A stretch of 64,000 nucleotides of DNA from Raoultibacter timonensis (GTDB taxonomy: Bacteria; Actinomycetota; Coriobacteriia; Coriobacteriales; Eggerthellaceae). Under the pieces are notes generated by a model. That model saw only the letters and a list, made by a program, of their open reading frames with translations. It made no database searches and was not told the origin of the DNA. Where the stretch lies: positions 845,540 through 909,539 of the forward strand of contig NZ_LT964681.1 in the NCBI RefSeq assembly GCF_900240215.1. Direction: 5' to 3'. The position numbers and the translations under genes were made by a program. Positions 51,069 to 58,357 of this stretch are shown here, one piece after another. The stretch's first letter is position 1; every line of letters begins with the position of its first letter.

Positions 51069-51643
51069 AGCACTATCTCCCGATAATCTTCCCCCATCGC
51101 AGCGTCGGATGGTTTTATAAGAAGATTCGGAGCTGTAATATCCGCACCACCAAGGCACGGCAACTCGCTCACCAGATCGCTCCCGTACTTCGATTTCAAT
51201 TCGTCCGTATCGCCGAAATCGAGCGCGCGAGTCATGCAAGCGTCGACGCAGACGGGATTCATACCGGCCTCCCGAAGTGCTTTGCAGCTATCGCATTTGA
51301 TGATCAGGTCCTTTTCTTCAGAATATTGCGGCGCACCGTAAGGGCACGACGACATGCAGGTTTTGCAGCCGATGCACACGTCGTCATCATGTAGTACAAT
51401 CCCGTCGGCACTTTTATACATGGCTCCCGTCGGGCAGTTTGCAACACACGCAGGATTCTCGCAGTGGTTGCACGACACCGAAGTGTGGTACATCGTAGCA
51501 GAGGGATACGCACCCGCCTCGAACGTTACCACCCTCCTCGTCTGCGGTCCAGCCTGCTCGAGACCCAAGCGATCCTTGCATGCCACTTGGCAGACACGGC
51601 ACCCGATGCAGCGGGTCTGATCAAAATAAAAGCCTTCGCTCAT
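51065..51643 (-). CDS. DmsB-like four-cluster ferredoxin subunit (third Mo-enzyme)
   Basis: A 192-residue protein without a signal peptide. Cluster motifs are CIGCRVCQVAC, CNHCENPACVANC, CIGCKTCMSSC and CDSC...CVDAC. It is expected to link the Mo catalytic subunit to an anchor. It starts 3 bases after the stop of the Mo-subunit gene and overlaps the chaperone gene by 4 bases. Confidence 0.92.
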   Translation of the reverse strand: MSEGFYFDQTRCIGCRVCQVACKDRLGLEQAGPQTRRVVTFEAGAYPSATMYHTSVSCNHCENPACVANCPTGAMYKSADGIVLHDDDVCIGCKTCMSSCPYGAPQYSEEKDLIIKCDSCKALREAGMNPVCVDACMTRALDFGDTDELKSKYGSDLVSELPCLGGADITAPNLLIKPSDAAMGEDYREIVL

Positions 51644-51646
51644 GAT

Positions 51647-54376
51647 CTACTCCTCCGTCCAAAGAACAGGTTCCCTCATGCAATCAGCTGGCAACGGCTC
51701 GCCGTCGTATTTTTCAAAATCGACAAGACAGCTGTTATAGCCGTTCATATGGGGGAAGAACTCGTCTTGCGTGTTCGCATCAACCAACATGTTCTCGTTG
51801 CCGCCGAAATCGATGCCCGTTTCGGGATCGAGATACGTCCGCGGCCCATGAGGCATAGCTATACCACCCGGCATGATGAGGTTGGTTACACTCGCTTGGC
51901 GGAGAACCTTGCCGGCATCGTTGAACACCAGCACCGTATCTCCGGTTTCGATCCCCTTGGCAGCGGCATCCTCCGCGCTGATGAACACAGGATTTTGGAA
52001 CGCTTCTTGAGTCCACACGTTCTCGTCGTAGTTTGTGTGGGCTCGCCTGAGATAATGAGGTTGGTACATAAGGAACGGATAGGTTCCGCTCTCCTTGGCC
52101 TCCCAATTGGAAAAACTGTTTTCGTAAGTCGAAGGATGATACGTCGGATACGGCTTGAGTTCTTCTTGAGCATACCCGATTCCATTGATGCTATCGGCTT
52201 TCGCCTGGCAATAGATCTCCATCTTGCCGCTTGCGGATCCTCGCGGATTAGCCTCGGGATCGTCGATGAAATCCTTATAGCCGATATAGCCGAGGTTGTC
52301 GCCCTGTTCGCGCGGCACAATGTACATGCCCTGCTTGAGGAGATCTTGCAGGGAGATCACGCCTTCCTGCGGCTCGCCTTCCACATCCCATGCATCGATA
52401 TCGTCTTGGGTGATCGTAACGAGCGTCTTGTAGGTGACTCCGTCGACATCGATCACCTCGGCTCCGGCGATCTTGTCGTAATAGGACTGGATGTCGCTGA
52501 TCGGATACAGCTCGCTCGGATCGAGATCGAGTAGTTTCGCAAGCTCGCTGAAGATCCACGTCTCGTTCTTCGCTTCGTACATAGGCGCAATGATGGGCTG
52601 CGTCACAAGGATCATATCGCGACTGCACTGGAAACGCGAAAGACGCATCGTGCTTGTCGTAGCAACATCCAATTCGCCCTTGCTCTTATCGAGGCTGCCT
52701 TCCCACGGCGTCGTGCACGGCAAAAGAATGTCGGCGTACTGGCTTGTCAGCGTATAGCGGTAGTGAACGTCAACCACCATGTCCATCTTCTTGAAGACTT
52801 TGATGCCGCGATTGATGTCCTCGGTCGCTTGAAGAGGATTATGGAAATCGTTCACGATGATTTTCGGGTCAAACCGGATCTCTTCCTGAGGAAGAAAATT
52901 GTTATCGATCGGGCCCTTGCGGTAGCCGCCGCGATTGTAGTACACGCCCTCATCGAGGCTCCTCCAGATTTCCGGTTTGCAAATCTCTGGTCGCTCGAGC
53001 GGATTGGGGACCGTAGCGCTTTTGCTCGGATTTCCCAGCTTGACAAGGCGAGGACCGCCGTTGGCCGATTCGGTATTGAACACGCTCCCGCATGCGTTGC
53101 CAGGACGTCCCAGATGACCTCCCATGCAGGCCACAGTCATGAACAATTGCGGCAAATCGATCGTGCCTTTATACCGAGACGGCGCGTAGCTGTGAAGCAG
53201 CGTCACGTTGTCCTGCTTTCCGACCTTCTGCGCATACCAGGTGATATCCTCTACCGGCGTTCCGCAGATCTCGGTCGCCCACTCGGGCGTCTTCGGCTGC
53301 CCATCATACGTACCGAGCACGTATTCCCTGAAATTCTCATCCAAAGCAGCGCCTTCAGGCATGGATTCTGCATCGAACCCGACGCAGTACGTGTGCAGGA
53401 AATCCCAATCGACAATACTTTCGCCCGATTCGTCGAGTCGCAGCATCTCGTAAGCGACTGCCAGAAGAAATGCCGTATCGGTACCGGGCCGCACGCGAAT
53501 CCAGCGAGCGTCCAGCATGGCAGCGGATACATTGTAGTCGGGCCCCACGAATACGAATTCCGTCCCGTTTTCTTTGGCAAGGCGATAGTAGTACGAAGGA
53601 TTGCCCCCGTTGTGCCAAGCGGGGTTGATGCCGTACAGCACGATAGTATCGGCGTTGAGCATATCGAGACGGTCGTTGATGAGCAGCGCATCGGGAAAGC
53701 CATTGCCAACGGTGGTGCCCATTTGGATCGGTGCCAGATACCAATTGCCGTACGATTCGGTGCTGTTCCACTCGACTCTGCCCCCGAGCAGGTTCAATAC
53801 CTGCCACTCCGTTCCCATGCACACAACCGAACGAGGTCCGTAATCGGCATAGACGCGCTTCAGTTCCTCGGCAACGTATCCGAGCGCTTCTTCCCAGCTG
53901 ATGCGCTCCCATCCTTCTTCGCCGCGCAAGTCGCCATGGGCGTTTTCTCCGCCGCCCGGCTGCCAGCTTTTGCGCTTCATGGGATACTTCAAACGGTTGG
54001 CGTTGAACACGTGCTGGCGCAACGAATGGCCGCGCGGGCACGAACGCTGCTGCGGCGTTTCAAGCGTATCTTCTTGATCGTCGTTTGTTTTCTGGCGCAG
54101 CACAACGCCGTCTTTGACAAACGCTTTGTTGACGCAGCGGCCTCCGCAGTTCGCCCAGCACTCAACCGTTACCCATGAGCCTTCGTCGCCAAGAATCGCC
54201 GTATCCGATTCCACGACATGCGGGTTCATTCCATCGGCGTCGGTTTCTTTGGCACCCGCTTCGCTGCCTCCGTTCGGCGCACAACCGATAAGGCCCATCG
54301 CTGCGACGGCTGCCGTAGCAGCGGCACCGCCCTTGAGAAAATCGCGGCGGCGGATACTTCCATCCAGTAAAGACAT
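51647..54376 (-). CDS. Tat-exported molybdopterin oxidoreductase (third)
   Basis: A 909-residue catalytic subunit. It has a Tat signal (RRRDFLKG, 9-16), a Cys that fits a lipobox-like region (C32), the 4Fe-4S site C73-x3-C77-x3-C81...C113, and a bis-MGD fold ('RLKYPMKRKSWQPGGGENAHGDLRGEEGWERISW', 'VGPDYNVSAAMLDARWIRVRPGTDTAF', 'ILLPCTTPWEGSLDKSKGELD'). It is longer than the other two in the window. AAGGGGGG precedes ATG 54376. The order Mo subunit, FeS subunit, TorD is complete, but the anchor (NrfD-like) is on the other strand at 54544, sharing the promoter gap. The acceptor is unknown. Confidence 0.9.
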   Translation of the reverse strand: MSLLDGSIRRRDFLKGGAAATAAVAAMGLIGCAPNGGSEAGAKETDADGMNPHVVESDTAILGDEGSWVTVECWANCGGRCVNKAFVKDGVVLRQKTNDDQEDTLETPQQRSCPRGHSLRQHVFNANRLKYPMKRKSWQPGGGENAHGDLRGEEGWERISWEEALGYVAEELKRVYADYGPRSVVCMGTEWQVLNLLGGRVEWNSTESYGNWYLAPIQMGTTVGNGFPDALLINDRLDMLNADTIVLYGINPAWHNGGNPSYYYRLAKENGTEFVFVGPDYNVSAAMLDARWIRVRPGTDTAFLLAVAYEMLRLDESGESIVDWDFLHTYCVGFDAESMPEGAALDENFREYVLGTYDGQPKTPEWATEICGTPVEDITWYAQKVGKQDNVTLLHSYAPSRYKGTIDLPQLFMTVACMGGHLGRPGNACGSVFNTESANGGPRLVKLGNPSKSATVPNPLERPEICKPEIWRSLDEGVYYNRGGYRKGPIDNNFLPQEEIRFDPKIIVNDFHNPLQATEDINRGIKVFKKMDMVVDVHYRYTLTSQYADILLPCTTPWEGSLDKSKGELDVATTSTMRLSRFQCSRDMILVTQPIIAPMYEAKNETWIFSELAKLLDLDPSELYPISDIQSYYDKIAGAEVIDVDGVTYKTLVTITQDDIDAWDVEGEPQEGVISLQDLLKQGMYIVPREQGDNLGYIGYKDFIDDPEANPRGSASGKMEIYCQAKADSINGIGYAQEELKPYPTYHPSTYENSFSNWEAKESGTYPFLMYQPHYLRRAHTNYDENVWTQEAFQNPVFISAEDAAAKGIETGDTVLVFNDAGKVLRQASVTNLIMPGGIAMPHGPRTYLDPETGIDFGGNENMLVDANTQDEFFPHMNGYNSCLVDFEKYDGEPLPADCMREPVLWTEE

Positions 54377-54543
54377 AAATCCCCCTTTGCCTTGGTTCCA
54401 TAGTAGCGGGTACGAGTCCGTTTGCCCATCAGCAAGCCTGCAGGAACGTGCTCGGTGCATGGCTCTACCCGACATGGTGTCATACTATACCGATTCACCA
54501 ATTCAGTCAATGGGTATTCCACTTTGGCTCGAAATGACTGATA

Positions 54544-55482
54544 ATGGGAGAAGTTCATAAGACGCTGAGAACAGGAGTACCCGAGCACCTCATGGAAACA
54601 TCCTTCTTCGGTTCCCTGGTGATTGCATACCTGTTCCTCGGCGGGGCATCCGCTGGCGCGTTCTTCGTCATGTCCGCCTGGAGCCTCGGATTCTATCGTT
54701 CCGACACCGCCGCACGCCACCACATGCGCCTTCGCACTGCATTCAAAGCGCTTAAGGGGCGCGTATACACCATCAGCCTTATCATGCTCGCGGTTTCGCT
54801 TGCCTGCCTCGTGTTCGATCTGCAATATCCCGATCGTGCGCTTCTGCTCTTTTTTCGCCCCCGACCGACACCCATGACATTCGGCGCTTACGCGCTTGCC
54901 GTCGAGGCCATCCTGGGATTGCTCCTCGCGCTTGCCAATGTGTTCAAGATTCCCTTCCTCGATGGACGAGTAAAGCGCGTGCTCGAAGCTCTCTGCGCGA
55001 TCTGCTCTATCGCTGTAATGGGATATACAGGTGTGCTCCTGGCAAGTCAGGCTGCTGTTCCCCTCTGGCACGAGTGGTCGCTCGTTGCCCTGTTTTTCTT
55101 CTCCGCCCTTTCGTCGGGCGTATCGGTCGTACTTTTAATCGACTACTTCATCCAGGGTCAAACGCTGCTCCTGCGCGCGGCGAGACCTCTGCAGAAAGCA
55201 CACTTAACCTGCCTTGTACTCGAAGGCATCTCGCTTGCGTTCTTCGTCCATGCCACCCTCGCTAAACCGGCAGCGGCAAACTCGGTCGAGCTGCTCATGG
55301 ATCCCGCCATGCTGTCAACCGCCGTTGTCGGCGTAATCGGCATGGGCATACTCGTGCCGTTCGCACTCGAGCTGAACTCGCTCATGCACAAAGACTGCCG
55401 CACCATCCCCGTATCCGACGTCATCTGCCTTATCGGCAGTTTCTGTTTGCGCTACTGCGTGGTCATATGCGGGGTGCACTGA
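54544..55482 (+). CDS. NrfD/PsrC-like membrane anchor
   Basis: A 312-residue membrane protein with about eight to nine helices. The N-terminus 'AYLFLGGASAGAFFVMSAWSLGF' is the NrfD-family helix-1 pattern. Such proteins form the quinol site of Mo-enzyme complexes. It is divergent from the third Mo-enzyme gene, with 167 bases between starts, so they probably share regulation. The start at 54544 has no clear ribosome site. An internal ATG at 54592 is a realistic alternative, because AGGAG lies upstream of it. Confidence 0.82.
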   Translation: MGEVHKTLRTGVPEHLMETSFFGSLVIAYLFLGGASAGAFFVMSAWSLGFYRSDTAARHHMRLRTAFKALKGRVYTISLIMLAVSLACLVFDLQYPDRALLLFFRPRPTPMTFGAYALAVEAILGLLLALANVFKIPFLDGRVKRVLEALCAICSIAVMGYTGVLLASQAAVPLWHEWSLVALFFFSALSSGVSVVLLIDYFIQGQTLLLRAARPLQKAHLTCLVLEGISLAFFVHATLAKPAAANSVELLMDPAMLSTAVVGVIGMGILVPFALELNSLMHKDCRTIPVSDVICLIGSFCLRYCVVICGVH

Positions 55483-55530
55483 TGAAAGCGCCGCATCGAG
55501 CAACGCAGCGCGAAAGGAGCCAGTACCATT

Positions 55531-55977
55531 TTGACCGCTGAGAAACAACCGAGCCTTTTCGTCGTAGATGAAACGTCCGATCTGCCCATCTGGGTGCAGC
55601 TTCGGAATCGTTTCGCCTACCTCGTTCGAACCGGATATTTCAAACCCGGAGAGCAACTGCCAAGCGTGCGCAGTCTGGCAGCCGATGCCAAGATCAACTA
55701 CAACACCGTGACCAAAGCATATCGCGATCTCGAGCTTGAGAACCTGATCGTTTCCGTTCGGGGTCGCGGTATGTACGTCCAGAAGAACATCCCCGGCGAA
55801 GCCGAACCCGCAGAAATCGCCGTCGATGTGCAGCTCGAAGACTGTATACGCCAGTATCGGGCACTCGGACTCACCTACGAAGACATCAGAGCGCGATTCT
55901 CCAGTATCGCGCAGGACATGGCGGACAAGACCGCAGCAGCGCAAGAGGAGAGAATGGAGTACACCGATGAGGGGTAA
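55531..55977 (+). CDS. GntR-family regulator (YtrA-like, short)
   Basis: A 148-residue protein starting at TTG 55531, behind AAAGGAG at a spacing of 11. It has a winged helix ('PIWVQLRNRFAYLVRTGYFKPGEQLPSVRSLAADAKINYNTVTKAYRDLELENLI') and a short C-terminal helix region, the YtrA-subfamily plan with no large ligand domain. It lies 48 bases after the NrfD-like gene and overlaps the SPFH gene by 11 bases, so it probably regulates that membrane-associated pair. Confidence 0.9.
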   Translation: MTAEKQPSLFVVDETSDLPIWVQLRNRFAYLVRTGYFKPGEQLPSVRSLAADAKINYNTVTKAYRDLELENLIVSVRGRGMYVQKNIPGEAEPAEIAVDVQLEDCIRQYRALGLTYEDIRARFSSIAQDMADKTAAAQEERMEYTDEG

Positions 55978-56935
55978 CAGACAGAAGAGCGCGGCGCCGA
56001 TGGGCTCACGTCGCATCGAGCGCCAGGAACCTTTGCAGATAGAGAATTACAATTCGCCCAAAACCCGCCATACCGACGAAAACGCCGGCATCATTTTCTC
56101 CGCGTTTCTCTTCGTGGTCGTTGCACTCGCCGTAGGAGCTTTCGGAGCCTATGCCCTCGGCGGTATCAACATCTGGATCGTTGCGCTCGCCATCGCCCTC
56201 GCCGTGCTGGCCGTGTTCTCCATTCGCATTGCGCCGCAATGGGAGAAGGTCGTGATCTTACGGCTGGGAAAATTCAACCGAACCGTCGGCCCAGGACTCT
56301 ACTGGACCATTCCCTTCATCGAGCACATAGCGCTGCGCGCCGACCAGCGCGTCATGCTCACCGGCTTCAGCGCCGAAGAAACCCTCACGGCCGACCTCGT
56401 TCCCGTCAACGTGGACGCTGCCGTATTCTGGATGGTGTGGGATGCCGAAAAGGCCTGCATGGAGGTCGAGGATTACTACGACTCCGTAGCGCTTGCCGCG
56501 CAGGCAGCCTTGCGCGACGCTATCGGCCGCAAGAACGTTACCGATGTTGCCATTCACCGCATTCAGCTCGACGAGGAGCTGAAGGCCTCGATCGAAGACA
56601 AGACAAGCATCTGGGGCGTTTCAATCCTATTCGTGGAAATCCGCGACATCGTCATCCCGAAAGAGCTGCAAGAAGCCATGTCGGCCGAAGCCCGCGCCGA
56701 GCGCGAAAAAGACGCCCGCGTCATGCTTGCTGAGGTCGAGGAGGACATCGCCGCCATGCTGCACAACGCAAGCGACATCTACCGGAACGACGAGATAGCG
56801 CTCAAACTACGGCAGATGCACCTCTTGAACGAGGGCATCAAAGAGTCGAAGGGTGCCGTTGTAGTCCCGAGCGCCTACGCGGAAGGTTTCACCGACGACA
56901 GCGCAGAGGCGCTGGGGAAGATCGCCGGCACGTAA
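55967..56935 (+). CDS. SPFH/stomatin-like (slipin) membrane protein
   Basis: A 322-residue protein. The cytoplasmic N-terminus is basic, two hydrophobic helices lie at about 36-82, then the SPFH domain ('SIRIAPQWEKVVILRLGKFNRTVGPGLYWTIPFIEHIALRADQRV', 'AEETLTADLVPVNVDAAVFWMVWDAEKACMEVEDY') and a coiled C-terminal helix ('EAMSAEARAEREKDARVMLAEVEED'). Slipins oligomerise on the membrane and organise lipid domains or proteases. ATG 55967 lies inside the end of the GntR gene with GGAG 7 bases upstream. No NfeD-type partner gene follows. Confidence 0.9.
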   Translation: MRGNRQKSAAPMGSRRIERQEPLQIENYNSPKTRHTDENAGIIFSAFLFVVVALAVGAFGAYALGGINIWIVALAIALAVLAVFSIRIAPQWEKVVILRLGKFNRTVGPGLYWTIPFIEHIALRADQRVMLTGFSAEETLTADLVPVNVDAAVFWMVWDAEKACMEVEDYYDSVALAAQAALRDAIGRKNVTDVAIHRIQLDEELKASIEDKTSIWGVSILFVEIRDIVIPKELQEAMSAEARAEREKDARVMLAEVEEDIAAMLHNASDIYRNDEIALKLRQMHLLNEGIKESKGAVVVPSAYAEGFTDDSAEALGKIAGT

Positions 56936-57310
56936 CCCCGCCCACTTCGATCCGCCGGAAGCCGGCGGCGGCGCGAGAGGTACGCCGACAGCAGCGCAGC
57001 GATAAAACGGCGGGCGCGCCGGCGTGGGTTCATGATGGAACCGCCCGCAGCTAGCAGAAAGTTGGCAAAAAAACGAAGTAATTCGTCGTCGTTCGACATC
57101 CGCTCTATAGCCGATTCCGAGGCCATGCCACTGATCTGGGACGGTTCCAAAGCTTCGGGGCGGATACCCTCGGTTTCGCGGCTCTGGGTGCTCCGAGCGA
57201 CGAATTACTGTATTTTTCTGACACGATCCGACACCTTGCCGCTCGCCTCCGAACCGCTTTCGACGCCCTGCGCGCATGCCGCCGTCGGCACCCGAAGACA
57301 GCAGGCAAGC
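56936..57310. other. 375-base gap between convergent genes
   Basis: It lies between the SPFH gene and the convergent formamidase gene. A minus-strand frame of about 91 codons (57150-56875) overlaps the SPFH end, starts with TTG without a ribosome site, and has no recognisable pattern. No clear terminator was seen. Confidence 0.45.
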
Positions 57311-58210
57311 TTACGAAAGCTCGAAGCTGTATGCGTCGAGCACGTATTTCGGCACCATGAAGCGCACGGTCTTCTCGGGGTCGACCATCTGACACACTTG
57401 CACGTCAGCCGTGAGCGAGAACAGCATGACGAGTTCGTCTTCTGCGGTATTCGTCGCTTCGCTTACCATGCGCACCATGTCGTGCACCGCGATCGATGCG
57501 GCCTCGTCGAGCGTTTCCGCCGAAGCGATCACGCCCACATGGGTCTCGTTTTCGATCAGCGGGTTTTTCACCCGCATGGCAGGCAGCGCCGTCAGCCGCA
57601 CGGTCGCCCATCCGGCAACCTCGGCGCCCGATACGCTGATCTCGCCGTCGCCCATGGCGGCGTGCATGTCGCCGCAACCGAACAGCGCGCCTTCTGCCGC
57701 CACGGGAAAATACAACGTCGCTCCCGTGGTGATGGCGGTGTTGTCCATGTTGCCGCCATGCGTGCCGGGTGTGCCGCAGTTGACCGGTTCGCCCGCGGGC
57801 GCCACGCCGATCACGCCGATCATGGGATTGAGCGGAATGGAAAGCCTATCGTTCCAGATGAGCTTATCGCCTTCGATGGCGCACAAGCGCGTGCTCCACG
57901 CATCGAACCTATCGCCGCACACGCCCTCGTCTTTGCCCGTGCACGACGAGGTCTGAGCATCGAGTTCGATATTGAGGATTTCGACCTTGAGAGCGCCGCC
58001 CGGCTTCGCGCCCCGTACGTAGATCGGGCCCGTTGCGGGGTTGATCGCATCCCAATCGATCTCGTCGAGCACGTCGTCGGGAGTCTGCACCTGGTTGCCG
58101 AAGCAATCTTTCGTACGAATACGAACGGTTTCGCCCGATTCGACTGTCATCGCCGGCTCCAAGTCCCGAGCAAAGGCAAACAGCGTCTTCTCGTCGCTCA
58201 GCTCTTTCAT
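57311..58210 (-). CDS. Acetamidase/formamidase family protein
   Basis: A 299-residue cytoplasmic protein. It shows the FmdA/AmdA pattern: 'GETVRIRTKDCFGNQV', 'INPATGPIYVRGAKPGGALKVEILNIE', 'PLNPMIGVIGVAPAG', 'GTHGGNMDNTAITTGATLYFPVAAEGALFGCGDMHAAMGDGEISVSGAEVAG'. These zinc-dependent enzymes hydrolyse formamide or acetamide to ammonia and the acid. It is shorter than fungal-type formamidases of about 400 residues but normal for bacterial members. GGAAGGA precedes ATG 58210. It stands alone, not in an operon with the CWB2 gene upstream. Confidence 0.92.
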   Translation of the reverse strand: MKELSDEKTLFAFARDLEPAMTVESGETVRIRTKDCFGNQVQTPDDVLDEIDWDAINPATGPIYVRGAKPGGALKVEILNIELDAQTSSCTGKDEGVCGDRFDAWSTRLCAIEGDKLIWNDRLSIPLNPMIGVIGVAPAGEPVNCGTPGTHGGNMDNTAITTGATLYFPVAAEGALFGCGDMHAAMGDGEISVSGAEVAGWATVRLTALPAMRVKNPLIENETHVGVIASAETLDEAASIAVHDMVRMVSEATNTAEDELVMLFSLTADVQVCQMVDPEKTVRFMVPKYVLDAYSFELS

Positions 58211-58357
58211 GTTCAGCGTCCTTCCAATCAAACACCTACCTGCGAAAAGCGCGCAGTTTGCTGCGCTCGACTCAAGCATACCCCTCACAGCGACGATGCG
58301 CCACACCGACATCCGGCGTGGCGCATCGAACGCGCATGAACTTCGGTGCGGTTCGCG

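Noticed and set aside
56875-57150. 91-codon minus-strand frame in the gap before the formamidase
   Set aside because: TTG start without a ribosome site, overlap with the SPFH gene end, and an Arg-rich low-complexity product. Not excluded, but not supported.
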